NCBI GenBank assembly: GCA_027452265.1
Contig: DAIDGR010000076.1
Location: forward strand, 1-39,654
Length of the DNA stretch: 39,654 nt
Direction of reading: 5' to 3'
From: Caulobacteraceae bacterium
GTDB lineage: Bacteria; Pseudomonadota; Alphaproteobacteria; Caulobacterales; Caulobacteraceae
Shown here one piece after another: positions 31,686 through 39,654 of this stretch; within the stretch, counting starts at the first letter, position 1, and the number at the start of each line of letters is the position of its first letter. The notes below the pieces were generated by a model, which was not told where the DNA came from, did not search any database, and saw nothing but the letters and a program-made list of their open reading frames with translations. The position numbers and the translations under genes were made by a program.

Positions 31686-32218
31686 GATCCCCCCTTTCTG
31701 GCCCGGGCCAGCGCCGCTTCCAGCCGGCTCGCCAGAGCCAGCCGCGCCGGACGGCCGAGCGCCTTGGCGATCTCGATGCGACGGTCAGAGAGCCGCAACC
31801 AGAGTCGCGCCGCGCCATATCCCTCATCCTGCAACTCGGCGCGGGTGAAATAGGTGGGCGAGGTCCAGACGACGCGCTCGAGTCCCGCCCCTTCCCCCGC
31901 CCCTTCCCCCGCCCCTTCCAAAGTCACCTGCACCTCGCCCTGGCTGACCCGCAGGCGTTGATAGCGCCTGGACGGGCGCGCATTGAACCAGAGGGCGAAG
32001 CCGAAGAGGATGATGCTTCCGCCCAAAAAGGGCGCCACAGGTCCGGCGCCCAGGCGATCAAAGACAAGGCCGACGATCAGGCCGAGACCCGCGACAAGGG
32101 CCAGAAGCCGCCCACGACCCGCGGCGGTGGAGGCGACGGGCGGCGACAGGGGCTCGTCGAGAATCCAGTCCTCCGGGGCTGCGGAAAGGCCTTGGCCAAG
32201 GTCGCCGCTTCCGGTCAT
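31682..32218 (-). CDS. DUF2244 membrane protein
   Basis: Predicted 178-residue protein matching the DUF2244 pattern: a short N-terminal cytoplasmic part, two closely spaced hydrophobic segments (about 37-53 and 60-78), then a soluble C-terminal domain (RRYQRLRVSQGEVQVTL, a gap, VVWTSPTYFTRAEL, LWLRLSDRRIEIAKAL). Its function is not known. An in-frame GEGAGEGAGEGAG linker near residue 107 comes from a perfect 12-bp triplication. The ATG at 32218 was chosen over the TTG six codons upstream. It is divergent from nth with only 9 nt between the start codons, and coupled to the downstream flavoprotein gene. Confidence 0.83.
   Translation of the reverse strand: MTGSGDLGQGLSAAPEDWILDEPLSPPVASTAAGRGRLLALVAGLGLIVGLVFDRLGAGPVAPFLGGSIILFGFALWFNARPSRRYQRLRVSQGEVQVTLEGAGEGAGEGAGLERVVWTSPTYFTRAELQDEGYGAARLWLRLSDRRIEIAKALGRPARLALASRLEAALARARKGGS
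31884..31919. repeat. Perfect 12-bp triplication within the DUF2244 gene
   Basis: Three identical units, cccgccccttcc, lie end to end and encode the (GEGA)n linker on the minus strand. Identity of all three units suggests recent or ongoing slippage. The frame is preserved whatever the copy number. Confidence 0.9.
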
Positions 32219-32227
32219 GTTCGCACG

Positions 32228-32899
32228 ATGGTCCAAAAGCGCCCACGGCCTCCCCGGCTCACTCCGTCAGAACGCGCCCGCGTGGTCGAGATCTTCGACC
32301 GTTTCGCCCATGCCGAGCCGGACCCGCGCACCGAGCTACATTATACGAGCCCTTACACGCTTGTCGTGGCCGTCGCCCTTTCGGCCCAGGCCACGGACGT
32401 CTCGGTGAACAAGGCCACGGAGCGCCTGTTTCGGCGCGCGGCGACGCCGCAAGCCATGCTGGACCTGGGCGAGGCCGAGCTTGCGCGGGAAATCTCCTCC
32501 ATCGGCCTGTTCAACACCAAGGCGCGAAACGTGATCGCCCTGTCCCGCCTCATCCTGGAGCGACATGGCGGCGAGACGCCCCTCAGGCGCGAGGACCTTC
32601 AGGCCCTGCCGGGCGTCGGGCGCAAGACCGCCAGCGTGGTGCTGAACGAACTGGGAATCGAACCGGCCATTGCCGTGGACACCCACGTGTTCCGGGTGGC
32701 TCACCGTCTGGGCCTCAGCCAAGGCGCCACGCCAGACAAGGTCGAGGCCGACCTGATGGTCGTTGTTCCCCCGGAACGGCGGACGCGCGCGCATCACTGG
32801 TTGATCCTGCACGGGCGCTATGTGTGCGTGGCGCGAAAGCCGCGATGCGGCGCCTGCATCGTGTCCGACCTCTGCCCCTCGCGCGATCTCTTCCCTTGA
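32228..32899 (+). CDS. nth: Endonuclease III
   Basis: Predicted 223-residue bifunctional DNA glycosylase/AP lyase that removes oxidised pyrimidines in base-excision repair. The helix-hairpin-helix LPGVGRKTASVVLNE carries the catalytic K133. D151 lies in AVDTHVFRV. The [4Fe-4S] cluster Cys are C200, C207, C210 and C216 (spacing C-X6-C-X2-C-X5-C). All key residues are present. The start at 32228 is only 9 nt from the divergent DUF2244 start and has no good ribosome binding site; no better in-frame ATG is near, so the message may have a very short or no leader. Confidence 0.96.
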   Translation: MVQKRPRPPRLTPSERARVVEIFDRFAHAEPDPRTELHYTSPYTLVVAVALSAQATDVSVNKATERLFRRAATPQAMLDLGEAELAREISSIGLFNTKARNVIALSRLILERHGGETPLRREDLQALPGVGRKTASVVLNELGIEPAIAVDTHVFRVAHRLGLSQGATPDKVEADLMVVVPPERRTRAHHWLILHGRYVCVARKPRCGACIVSDLCPSRDLFP

Positions 32900-32906
32900 G
32901 CGATGT

Positions 32907-32931
32907 GGCGAGGGCCCTCGCGGGCCTCGCC
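32907..32931 (+). terminator. Possible hairpin after nth
   Basis: GC-rich inverted repeat with arms 32907-32917 and 32922-32931 (one bulged base) and a TCGC loop, 7 nt after the nth stop. No T tract follows, so termination would be weak or factor-dependent. Confidence 0.35.
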
Positions 32932-33023
32932 AGCCGCCCCGGCTTGGTGTAGTGCCCGCCCGCCCAAAGCGCCACGCGCCAGCGGCCAGATCGCGCGTCG
33001 CGCGGCTTTCCCTGAGGCTTCCC

Positions 33024-34022
33024 ATGACCGCTGAATTCGACGTCCTGGCCATCGGCAACGCGATCGTCGATGTGATTGCGCCTTGCACGCCGGACTTCCT
33101 TGAGCGCGAGGGGCTCGATGTCGGGGCCATGACGCTGATCCCCGCGAGCCGCGCGGAGACCCTCTATGCGCGCATGGCCGCAGGCGTGGAGAGTTCGGGC
33201 GGATCGGCCGCCAATACGGCGGCGGGGGTGGCGAGTTTTGGCGGTCGCGCCGCCTTTATCGGCAAGGTGGCCGAGGACGCCCTTGGCGAGGTGTTTTCTC
33301 AGGACATGAACGCCACCGGGGTCGCTTTCGCCTCCGTCCCGCTGCGCCACGGCCCGTCCACGGCGCGCTGCCTGGTCCACGTCACGCCGGACGGGCAAAG
33401 AACCATGTGCACCTATCTGGGCGCCTGCGTGGAGCTGACGGTTGCGGATGTGGATCCGGCCCTGGTGACGTCCGCCGCGATTGTCTACCTCGAAGGCTAT
33501 TTGTTCGACCCACCCCAGGCGCGAGAGGCCTTCGCCAAGGCCGCGCGGGCGGCTCGGGACGCGGGCCGGCGCATCGCGCTCTCCCTCTCAGACCCCTTTG
33601 TGGCCGACCGCCATCGCGAAGCGCTGCTGACCTTCATCGAGACCGATGTGGACATCGTCTTCGCCAACGCCGCCGAGGTTTGCGCCTTGTTCGACACGCA
33701 GGATCTGACCGCGGCGCGTCGGGCCTTGGGCCAGCGGGTCGAGATCGCCGCCGTCACCGAGGGCCCTCACGGGTCGAAGGTGCTCCATGGTGAGCGGGTG
33801 GTCGGGATCGGCGCGGCGCCGGTCAACCCGGTGGTGGACACCACCGGCGCGGGCGATCAATACGCTGCGGGGTTCCTGTTCGGCCTCGCCCGGGGTCTCG
33901 ACCTCGCCGAGTGTGGGGCGCTCGGGGCCATGGCCGCGGCCGAAGTGATCTCGCACTATGGTTCGCGTCCAAAGATGGCCCTGGCCGAGCTGGGGCGCCA
34001 GAAGGGACTTCTCGCCGCATGA
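33024..34022 (+). CDS. PfkB-family carbohydrate/adenosine kinase
   Basis: Predicted 332-residue PfkB (ribokinase-like) kinase. The N-terminal motif [18 protein letters not shown] is at 57-74. The C-terminal anion-hole/catalytic motif [13 protein letters not shown] is at 272-284, with the catalytic Asp at 278. Alphaproteobacterial proteins of this pattern are usually named adenosine kinase or sugar kinase; the sequence does not settle the substrate. An adenosine kinase would be a sensible neighbour for histidine biosynthesis because both deal with purine intermediates, but that is only suggestive. The stop overlaps the hisB start as ATGA, making this the first gene of the his transcription unit here. 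Confidence 0.88.
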   Translation: MTAEFDVLAIGNAIVDVIAPCTPDFLEREGLDVGAMTLIPASRAETLYARMAAGVESSGGSAANTAAGVASFGGRAAFIGKVAEDALGEVFSQDMNATGVAFASVPLRHGPSTARCLVHVTPDGQRTMCTYLGACVELTVADVDPALVTSAAIVYLEGYLFDPPQAREAFAKAARAARDAGRRIALSLSDPFVADRHREALLTFIETDVDIVFANAAEVCALFDTQDLTAARRALGQRVEIAAVTEGPHGSKVLHGERVVGIGAAPVNPVVDTTGAGDQYAAGFLFGLARGLDLAECGALGAMAAAEVISHYGSRPKMALAELGRQKGLLAA

Positions 34023-34609
34023 GCCGTTCCGCTTCCCTGACCCGAGACACCAAAGAGACGCAGATCGCGGTCTCCCTGGAGATCGACGGGACCGGCCGCG
34101 GCGACATCGCCACCGGGGTCGGCTTTTTTGACCACATGCTCGACAGTTTTGCCCGGCACGGCGGCTTCGACCTGACCGTGCGCGCCAAGGGTGACCTGCA
34201 CATCGACATGCACCACACGGTCGAGGACACCGGCATCGTTCTGGGGCAGGCCTTCTTTCAGGCCCTGGACGGGTTCCGGGGCATTCGCCGGTTCGGCGCC
34301 GCCTATATCCCCATGGACGAGACCCTGACCCGGTGCGCGGTGGACCTTTCGAACCGGCCCTATCTCGTCTGGAACGTCGCTTTCTCGCGGCCGAAGATTG
34401 GCGAGATGGATACTGAGCTGTTCAAGGAGTTCCACCACGCTTTCGCCATGAACGGCGGGGCGTGTGTGCACCTGGAGACTCTGTACGGCGAAAACTCGCA
34501 CCACATCGCCGAAAGCGGCTTCAAGGCCTTGGCTCGCGCCCTGCGCCAAGCCGTGGAGCTCGATCCCAAGACTCTCGGCCAGGCGCCGTCCACCAAGGGC
34601 ATGCTTTAG
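34019..34609 (+). CDS. hisB: Imidazoleglycerol-phosphate dehydratase
   Basis: Predicted 196-residue monofunctional HisB, the sixth step of histidine synthesis (imidazole-glycerol phosphate to imidazole-acetol phosphate). The duplicated metal-binding motifs are clear: HHTVED at 65-70 and, in the second half, [11 protein letters not shown] and ENSHHIAES. No fused phosphatase domain is present, as expected outside enterics. The start overlaps the PfkB stop (ATGA). hisH begins 26 nt after the stop. Confidence 0.97.
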   Translation: MSRSASLTRDTKETQIAVSLEIDGTGRGDIATGVGFFDHMLDSFARHGGFDLTVRAKGDLHIDMHHTVEDTGIVLGQAFFQALDGFRGIRRFGAAYIPMDETLTRCAVDLSNRPYLVWNVAFSRPKIGEMDTELFKEFHHAFAMNGGACVHLETLYGENSHHIAESGFKALARALRQAVELDPKTLGQAPSTKGML

Positions 34610-34635
34610 GAGCCGGCGACGGTCTCACGACGACA

Positions 34636-35295
34636 ATGCGGCGCATCGCTCTGATCGATTATGGGTCGGGCAATCTTGCCTCGGCCGAGAAGGCGCTTCG
34701 TCAAGCGGGCGCTGCGGGCCCACGCGCCTATGAGATCGTGACGACGGATGATCCGGACGTGATCGCCAGGGCCGACGCCGTCGTCCTTCCGGGCGTGGGC
34801 GCGTTCGCAGCCTGCATGGCGGCGCTTCGCGCGAAGGCGGGAGTGGTCGACGCCCTGAGCGAGGCGTGCCAACGGCGCGGCGCGGCGTTTCTGGGTATTT
34901 GTGTCGGCATGCAGCTTCTCGCGGATCGGGGCGAGGAGTTCGGCTCGACCCCGGGCCTTGGCTGGATCGAGGGTGAGGTCAAGCGGCTGAAGCCCGCGGA
35001 CATCCGCTGCAAGCTGCCACACGTGGGCTGGAACGGGATCGACCCCCCGCTGGGGCGGCAGGCGTTTGGCGCGCCGCTGTTTCACGACCTCGCCCCAGGC
35101 GAACCGATGTATTTCACACACGCCTTCGCCCTCAGCCCGGCCGACCCGGCTGTCATCGCCGCGCGAACAGACCATGGCGGGGCGTTCGTCTCGGCGGTGG
35201 TGAAGGACAATCTGGCGGGGGTGCAGTTCCACCCCGAAAAGTCGCAGGGCGCCGGTGCGCGCCTTCTCGGCAATTTCCTGGAGTGGCGTCCTTGA
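34636..35295 (+). CDS. hisH: Imidazole glycerol phosphate synthase, glutaminase subunit
   Basis: Predicted 219-residue class I glutamine amidotransferase that delivers ammonia to HisF. The catalytic triad is C89 ([10 protein letters not shown]), H199 and E201 (VQFHPEKSQ). The N-terminal [11 protein letters not shown] is diagnostic. The length is normal. Its stop overlaps the TTG start of hisA (TTGA), so the two are translationally coupled. It works as a heterodimer with HisF, encoded two genes downstream. Confidence 0.97.
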   Translation: MRRIALIDYGSGNLASAEKALRQAGAAGPRAYEIVTTDDPDVIARADAVVLPGVGAFAACMAALRAKAGVVDALSEACQRRGAAFLGICVGMQLLADRGEEFGSTPGLGWIEGEVKRLKPADIRCKLPHVGWNGIDPPLGRQAFGAPLFHDLAPGEPMYFTHAFALSPADPAVIAARTDHGGAFVSAVVKDNLAGVQFHPEKSQGAGARLLGNFLEWRP

Positions 35296-36014
35296 TCCTT
35301 TATCCAGCGATCGACCTGAAGGACGGCCAGTGCGTCCGCGTCGTGCGCGGCGACCTCGCGACGGCGACCGTGTTCAACGCCGACCCCGCGGCCCAGGCGC
35401 GCACCTGGATGGCGGCCGGCTTTCGCTGGCTTCACGTGGTCGACCTGAACGGGTCGGTCGCCGGCCAGGGGATCAATGGCGACGCCGTCGAGGCGATCCT
35501 GGAATCGGTGAGCATCCCGGTCCAGCTCGGCGGCGGCATCCGCACCTTCGAGGACATCTCCCGCTGGATCGACCGCGGCGTGAGCCGGGTCATCCTCGGC
35601 ACGGCGGCGGTGCGCGATCCCGGTCTGGTGCGCATGGCCGCCCGCCACTGGCCGGAACAGATTGCCGTCAGCATCGATGTCCGCGGGGGCCAGGTGGCGG
35701 TTGAGGGCTGGACGAAGGATTCCGGTCTTGACGCGGTCAGCGTCGCGCGCCGGTTTGAGGACGCGGGGGTGTCCAGCCTGGTGGTCACCGATATTGACCG
35801 TGATGGGTCCCTCTCCGGCTTCAACGTCGAGACGTTCGGCGCCCTTGCGGACGCGGTGCGGGTTCCGGTGATCGCGGCGGGAGGTCTGGCCACCGTAGCC
35901 GACATCGACCGTCTCGCCGCCTGGGAGGGCGAGCCTATAGCCGGCGCCGTGCTTGGACGGGCCCTTTATGCCGGGACCATCCAGCCGGCCGAGGCCCTGG
36001 CGGCGGCGGCCTGA
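35292..36014 (+). CDS. hisA: Phosphoribosylformimino-AICAR-phosphate isomerase
   Basis: Predicted 240-residue TIM-barrel isomerase (ProFAR to PRFAR), the fourth step of histidine synthesis. The catalytic Asp residues are D8 (YPAIDLKDG) and D129 (VSIDVRGG), with phosphate-binding GGGIRT and [11 protein letters not shown] present. I place the start at TTG 35292: this gives the standard N-terminus [10 protein letters not shown], and GGAG at 35280-35283 is eight bases upstream. The in-frame GTG at 35283 would overlap that GGAG and add three residues. The stop overlaps the hisF start as TGATG. Confidence 0.94.
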   Translation: MILYPAIDLKDGQCVRVVRGDLATATVFNADPAAQARTWMAAGFRWLHVVDLNGSVAGQGINGDAVEAILESVSIPVQLGGGIRTFEDISRWIDRGVSRVILGTAAVRDPGLVRMAARHWPEQIAVSIDVRGGQVAVEGWTKDSGLDAVSVARRFEDAGVSSLVVTDIDRDGSLSGFNVETFGALADAVRVPVIAAGGLATVADIDRLAAWEGEPIAGAVLGRALYAGTIQPAEALAAAA

Positions 36015-36817
36015 TGCTTTGCACGCGGATCATCCCCTGCCTCGACGTGAAGGATGGCCGCGTCGTCAAGGGCGTGCGGTTCGTCGATCTGCGCGACGCG
36101 GGCGACCCGGTCGAGCAGGCCAGCGCCTATGACGCCGCAGGCGCGGACGAGCTGATGTTCCTGGACATCACCGCCAGCCACGAAGGTCGCAGCGCGATCC
36201 TGGACGTGGTCGCGCGCACCGCGGAGGTGGTGTTCATGCCCCTCTCGGTCGGCGGTGGCGTGCGCGACGTCGAAGGGGCGCGACAGCTTCTGCGGGCCGG
36301 AGCCGACAAGGTGGCGATCAACACCGCAGCGGTGGAGCGGCCTGAGCTTCTCTCGGCATGCGCCGACGCCTTCGGCTCCCAGGCGGTGGTGGCCGCGGTC
36401 GACGCCCGACGGCGACCCGAAGGCCGGTCGGGGGAAGGCCGCTGGGAGGTGTTCACCTATGGCGGGCGGCGGGCGACAGGACTGGATGCGGTGGATTATG
36501 CGCAACTGGCCGAGGCGCGGGGCGCGGGTGAAATCCTCCTGACTTCGATGGACGCTGACGGCGCCAAGTCCGGATATGACCTCGCCTTGATCCGGGCGGT
36601 GTCGCAAGCCGTCTCAATCCCGGTGATCGCCAGTGGCGGAGCGGGCTCGGCCGCCGATCTGGTGAAGGCGGTTCGCGAGGGCGGGGCCGACGCCGTCCTC
36701 GCCGCGTCGATCTTCCATTTCGGCGAGGTGAGCCTCGCGGAGGCCAAGGATGCCCTGGCGGCGGCGGGCGTCGCTGTGCGCCGGCCCTATCTGGCGCGGG
36801 GGGCCGTATCTCCATGA
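36014..36817 (+). CDS. hisF: Imidazole glycerol phosphate synthase, cyclase subunit
   Basis: Predicted 267-residue TIM-barrel cyclase that uses HisH-derived ammonia to convert PRFAR to imidazole-glycerol phosphate and AICAR. The catalytic Asp pair is D11 ([15 protein letters not shown]) and D130 ([10 protein letters not shown]). The phosphate-binding SVGGGVRD and [12 protein letters not shown] are present. The start is coupled to the hisA stop, and the stop overlaps hisE as ATGA. Confidence 0.98.
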   Translation: MLCTRIIPCLDVKDGRVVKGVRFVDLRDAGDPVEQASAYDAAGADELMFLDITASHEGRSAILDVVARTAEVVFMPLSVGGGVRDVEGARQLLRAGADKVAINTAAVERPELLSACADAFGSQAVVAAVDARRRPEGRSGEGRWEVFTYGGRRATGLDAVDYAQLAEARGAGEILLTSMDADGAKSGYDLALIRAVSQAVSIPVIASGGAGSAADLVKAVREGGADAVLAASIFHFGEVSLAEAKDALAAAGVAVRRPYLARGAVSP

Positions 36818-37143
36818 GCCGGATCGCCCAGGTCCTTGATCGCTTGGCGGCGGTGATTTCCGCGCGCGCGGGGTCGGATCCCGGCGCCTCCTGGACGGCG
36901 CGCCTTCTGGCTGACCCGGTGCTGGCGGCGAAAAAGGTGATCGAGGAGGCGGGGGAAACGGCCCTGGCGGCGGCGGGCGGCGAGCGTGAGGCCTTGCCCC
37001 GCGAGGCTGCGGACCTCCTCTACCACCTGCTGGTTCTGCTCGCGGCGCATCGCGTCACCCTCGACGAGGTCGCCGCCGTTCTCGAGTCGCGGGAAGGGAC
37101 CTCGGGCGTGGCGGAAAAGGCGTCGCGGACTGATCGCCCCTGA
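36814..37143 (+). CDS. hisE: Phosphoribosyl-ATP pyrophosphatase
   Basis: Predicted 109-residue MazG-like all-helical enzyme that hydrolyses phosphoribosyl-ATP to phosphoribosyl-AMP, the second histidine step. The metal-binding acidic motif [14 protein letters not shown] (about 41-54) and [13 protein letters not shown] (64-76) define it. It is not fused to HisI; hisI, hisG and hisD must lie elsewhere. It is the last gene of the unit; a convergent smr gene ends 21 nt downstream. Confidence 0.95.
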   Translation: MSRIAQVLDRLAAVISARAGSDPGASWTARLLADPVLAAKKVIEEAGETALAAAGGEREALPREAADLLYHLLVLLAAHRVTLDEVAAVLESREGTSGVAEKASRTDRP

Positions 37144-37164
37144 CCTTTCGGCTTTTGGAGTGGG

Positions 37165-37680
37165 TCAGCGCTCGCGATTGGCCTTCAGCGCGACATAGAG
37201 GGCGCCGGCGCCGCCCTGGCGTCGATGGGCCTCGGCGAGACCCGCCACAACCTCGCGCAAGGGCGGCTCGGCCAGCCATTGAGGCACGCGCCGACGCAAC
37301 AGACCCTCGCCCCGGCTCCCCTTGCCCGTAATCACCAGCACCGCGCGTCCCCCCGCCGCGTGCGCGCCCAGGATAAAGGCGGTGAGGCGATCATAGGCCT
37401 CGGCCTCGCCGCATCCGTGCAGGTCCAGTCGCGCCGACATGGCTTCCCGACCGCGATCGAGGCGCCGGAGGCGGTTGGGCTCGATCATCTGCGGCCCGCT
37501 CGCGACCTTCGGCGACGCCCGAGGTTGCGGGGCGGGTCGATCGGGAGGCGGACGCCCGCCTTGAGGCGGTCGATCGTCCGGCGGTGGAGGGCTGGGGCGG
37601 ACCCGGCCGGGCAGGGGCCGGACGGTCGCGGTCACCGCCGCCCAGAGGCGTGCATCCTCGCGTACGCGGCCGCCCGTCAC
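37165..37680 (-). CDS. Smr/MutS2-type endonuclease-domain protein
   Basis: Predicted 171-residue protein with a Pro-rich, probably disordered segment (about 23-62) and a C-terminal Smr domain. The domain motifs are LDLHG at 85-89, VLVITGKGSRGEG at 115-127 and HRRQGGAGALYVAL near the end. Smr domains nick nucleic acids in other proteins; stand-alone alphaproteobacterial members have no assigned role. The start is GTG at 37680, overlapping the mltA stop (GTGA), so it is the last gene of a coupled tim44-mltA-smr operon. This trio is commonly adjacent in alphaproteobacteria. Confidence 0.9.
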   Translation of the reverse strand: MTGGRVREDARLWAAVTATVRPLPGRVRPSPPPPDDRPPQGGRPPPDRPAPQPRASPKVASGPQMIEPNRLRRLDRGREAMSARLDLHGCGEAEAYDRLTAFILGAHAAGGRAVLVITGKGSRGEGLLRRRVPQWLAEPPLREVVAGLAEAHRRQGGAGALYVALKANRER

Positions 37681-38822
37681 GGCCCTTCATCCGCTCGGGG
37701 CTCCAGGCGGTAGAGCCTTAGACTGTGCCGGATCCGCCCGGCCTCAACCCCGGCGGCGGCGCCCTCACCGACATAGAGATCCGCTCGCAGCGGTCCGCGT
37801 ATGGCGGACCCCACATCCAGGGCCACGGCCAGGCGGCGATAGGTGGGAAAGGCGCCGGCCAGGCCGCTCGCCTCGCCGTCGATCCAGAGCACCTCGCCCA
37901 TGGCGTGCGATGTGGGGTCCACCGCCAACGCCCTTCCCGGATCGAGATGGGCGCCCGCGGCCCCCACCGGGGTCAGCCCGTCATCGGGCGTCAGACGGAA
38001 GAAGACATAGCGGTGGTCCAGATCCATCAACGCCTTGGCCTCCGGCCCCCGGTGGGCCGCGAGCCAGTCATGCACCGCCTGAGATGAGGCGGCGTCCGGC
38101 GCCAACAGGCCGCGCGCGACCATCGGTCCGGCTATGCCGAGAAACGGGGCGCCATTGGCCCCGTCGAACACGGCCCGGCGACGCCGGCCATCAGGCGTGA
38201 CCAGCACGCCAGATCCTTGAATCTGCAAGAAAAACAAGTCTTCGGGTCGCATCCAGGCGAGCGCGTGCCTCGAAGGCCGCGCCTCGATCTGAGCGCGGTC
38301 GGCATAGTCGAACATTCCTCTGCGCCCGGGGAGATCCTCTGGGCGCGGTCGCACCGGGGCGGTGAATTCGCCCTCGCGCTGGTCCCGGGCGTCATAGACC
38401 GGGGTGTAGTATCCCGTGAGCAGACCGGCGCCATCGATGGGCGCCGCAGTGAAGTGAGTCTCCAGAAAGGTCCGGGCCGCCGCATCATCAACGGCCCCCA
38501 GGTCGAGGGCCTGACGACACAGCCTGGCCCGTCCCGCATCTGCCTGCACCGGGCAGCTGGCGACAAAAGCGGCGAGGGCGGCGACATGGTCCTCCGCCGC
38601 CCAGCCAGGAAGAGCCGCCACGGTGTCCGGACCCGCCGGTGGCCCCGCGAACGGCTCAGGCTTTGGCGCGGCCGGGGGCGCCGCGGCCGGCGCCGGAACG
38701 GGCCTTGAGGCTGCAGGCGCCTGATGGTGCGATTGGGCGGGAGCGATCCTGGGTTTCGGCGCGGTGGCGCATGCGGCCAGGAGCCCACACAGGGCGAGGC
38801 CGGCCAGAACCCTCCGGCGCAT
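37677..38822 (-). CDS. mltA: Membrane-bound lytic murein transglycosylase A
   Basis: Predicted 381-residue lipoprotein that cleaves peptidoglycan glycan strands to 1,6-anhydro products at the outer membrane. The signal peptide ends at a lipobox, LLAAC (Cys 18). A Pro/Ala-rich linker covers about 25-65. The MltA barrel begins near TGYYTPVYDARD, with FFLQIQGSG in the middle. The 3D domain near the C-terminus has VDPTSHAMGEVLWID and ALDVGSAIRGPLRADLYVG, which holds the expected catalytic Asp. The start at 38822 overlaps the Tim44-like gene stop (TGATG). Confidence 0.94.
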   Translation of the reverse strand: MRRRVLAGLALCGLLAACATAPKPRIAPAQSHHQAPAASRPVPAPAAAPPAAPKPEPFAGPPAGPDTVAALPGWAAEDHVAALAAFVASCPVQADAGRARLCRQALDLGAVDDAAARTFLETHFTAAPIDGAGLLTGYYTPVYDARDQREGEFTAPVRPRPEDLPGRRGMFDYADRAQIEARPSRHALAWMRPEDLFFLQIQGSGVLVTPDGRRRRAVFDGANGAPFLGIAGPMVARGLLAPDAASSQAVHDWLAAHRGPEAKALMDLDHRYVFFRLTPDDGLTPVGAAGAHLDPGRALAVDPTSHAMGEVLWIDGEASGLAGAFPTYRRLAVALDVGSAIRGPLRADLYVGEGAAAGVEAGRIRHSLRLYRLEPRADEGP

Positions 38823-39433
38823 CAGACCTCCGCGAGATCCACGTGCAGCAACAGCCAGTTCGGATCACGGCTCTTGAGCGCGCGCTCGAAGGTCCAGACC
38901 TCGGCCGTACGACGGTCATCAACCGCCTCCCCCTCGGGCCCCTTCGAACGGGTGCGAATTTCGGCGATGAACCTGACCGAGGCGCGAACCACATCATCGA
39001 CGAGATCGGCCCCTTCGAAATCAGCGCGTACGGGCTGAAGGAACTCCACCGTTTCGCTCCGCCCCTCGTTCTCTCTTTGCGTCATCGCCTGGTCGAAGGC
39101 TTCAAGGACGGCGGGGGCAAGCAACGGCTTGAGGGAGGCGCGGTCCCCGGCGGCGTAGGCGGCCACGATCATCTGGAACGCGGACCGCGCCCCTGACAGG
39201 AACCGGTCGAGATCGAAACTGGGGTCCCGCGCCTTGAGGGCGGCCACACCCGGCGGGCTGGCGGCGGCGTCGGGACGCGGGGTCGCGGCGCGGGGCGCGG
39301 GGTCGATGGGCAAAGGCGCAGCCCGCGCCGCTTCTTCCGCGCCACGGCCGACGCGACGGCCCAGAACCGCGTAGAGCTGGAACAGCACGATAGCGGCCAG
39401 GGCGGCCAGGAAGATGAGTTCGATCGCCTTCAA
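38822..39433 (-). CDS. Tim44-like (TimA) membrane-anchored protein
   Basis: Predicted 203-residue protein with one N-terminal transmembrane segment (about 5-23: LIFLAALAAIVLFQLYAVL), a Pro/Ala-rich linker, and a Tim44-like domain from about residue 70 (FDLDRFLSGARSAFQMIVAAYAAGD to DPNWLLLHVDL, quoted in parts). Homologues in alphaproteobacteria are related to the matrix-facing mitochondrial import protein Tim44; the bacterial role is poorly defined. The start is TTG at 39433: no in-frame ATG or GTG lies upstream, the hydrophobic segment follows at the usual distance, and GAGG is about ten bases upstream. It leads a coupled operon with mltA and smr. Confidence 0.9.
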   Translation of the reverse strand: MKAIELIFLAALAAIVLFQLYAVLGRRVGRGAEEAARAAPLPIDPAPRAATPRPDAAASPPGVAALKARDPSFDLDRFLSGARSAFQMIVAAYAAGDRASLKPLLAPAVLEAFDQAMTQRENEGRSETVEFLQPVRADFEGADLVDDVVRASVRFIAEIRTRSKGPEGEAVDDRRTAEVWTFERALKSRDPNWLLLHVDLAEV

Positions 39434-39516
39434 GGGTGTCGCACCTCTGTGAACATGAAGCCTATATAGGCGTCCGGGAGGGTCTCGTCAGCAAGGCTGC
39501 ACAGGCCCCTCGTCGC

Positions 39517-39654
39517 CAGGGGAATCGCTTGAAGCGGGTCACGCGGCTGCTGTGATGACGGCTTGGAGATAGTCGTCGTCCCATCCGGCTCGTTTTCTTC
39601 GGGTTTTCAGGCTTTCGGTGTTGGCGGTCTTGTTAAGCAGGTTGAGCGCCATGT
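39517..39654 (-). mobile_element. Edge of an ISAs1-type insertion sequence (partial)
   Basis: The transposase fragment below marks an IS entering from the right. A possible terminus is CAGGGGAATCGCTTG at 39517 on the plus strand, 22 bp outside the transposase stop, since ISAs1-family ends commonly begin CAGGG. The other end and the target duplication lie outside the window, so the boundary is a guess. Confidence 0.45.
39539..39654 (-). CDS. ISAs1-family transposase, C-terminal fragment (runs off the window)
   Basis: The minus strand reads MALNLLNKTANTESLKT then RRKRAGWDDDYLQAVITAAA and stops at 39539-39541. The pattern ALNLL followed by K-x-RRKRAGWDDDYL is the characteristic C-terminus of ISAs1-family (H-repeat-like) DDE transposases. 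The ATG at 39652 is probably internal, because the frame continues past the window edge. Whether the element is intact cannot be seen. It lies about 100 bp upstream of the Tim44-like gene, so it may affect that operon's promoter region. Confidence 0.72.
   Translation of the reverse strand, partial: MALNLLNKTANTESLKTRRKRAGWDDDYLQAVITAAA

Overview
The window is GC-rich, densely packed chromosomal DNA from an alphaproteobacterium, most likely of the Caulobacterales (Caulobacter/Phenylobacterium type). The taxonomic call is an inference. It rests on an imuA-imuB-dnaE2 SOS cassette with a GTTC-N7-GTTC LexA box, a hisB-hisH-hisA-hisF-hisE operon close to hslVU and to an Smr/MltA/Tim44 gene string, a fabA-fabB pair, an ScfR/RamB-type regulator beside isocitrate lyase, and large TonB-dependent receptors. 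Start and stop codons overlap repeatedly (ATGA, GTGA, TGATG, TTGA), and several genes use GTG or TTG starts.

Layout. 1-600 has no convincing gene; it holds a 115-bp tandem repeat with palindromic cores and a terminator hairpin. 605-6461 (minus) holds two closely related TonB-dependent receptors in tandem, each ending in nearly the same hairpin. 6780-8399 (plus) is a phytoene-dehydrogenase/PYROXD2-like FAD oxidoreductase. 8427-15289 is an acetyl-CoA/fatty-acid block: an ScfR-like regulator (minus) divergent from isocitrate lyase, malate synthase and a fused enoyl-CoA hydratase/3-hydroxyacyl-CoA dehydrogenase (plus). 15313-20940 (minus) is the imuA-imuB-dnaE2 mutasome. Divergent from it, 21099-24413 encodes a one-chain biotin-dependent acyl-CoA carboxylase. 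24506-26923 (minus) carries an SH3-domain lipoprotein, fabA and fabB. 26922-27908 (plus) is a glyoxylate/hydroxypyruvate reductase. 27905-28660 (minus) is a MoeB/ThiF-type enzyme, divergent from hslV-hslU (28713-30568). Then come a nitronate-monooxygenase-like gene and a DUF2244 membrane protein (minus), nth (plus), a PfkB sugar/adenosine kinase followed without a gap by hisB, then hisH, hisA, hisF and hisE (plus). A minus-strand operon tim44-mltA-smr follows. The right edge cuts the C-terminal end of an ISAs1-type transposase.

How the parts fit. The 8.4-28 kb stretch is rich in two-carbon and fatty-acid metabolism: beta-oxidation, both glyoxylate-shunt enzymes with a probable acyl-CoA-responsive regulator, acyl-CoA carboxylation, the unsaturated-fatty-acid pair FabA/FabB and a glyoxylate reductase. 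The DNA-damage mutasome sits inside it. The rest is conserved housekeeping (protein quality control, base-excision repair, histidine synthesis, cell-wall turnover).

I found no CRISPR array, phage, toxin-antitoxin or obvious defence system, and no gene cluster I would call a new system. The most unusual sequence-level features are the numerous 12-17 bp tandem repeats at gene ends, linkers and leaders, the 115-bp palindromic repeat at the left, twin GTCA-N5-TGAC dyads between the regulator and isocitrate lyase, and a heat-shock-like promoter placed so close to hslV that its transcript may be leaderless.
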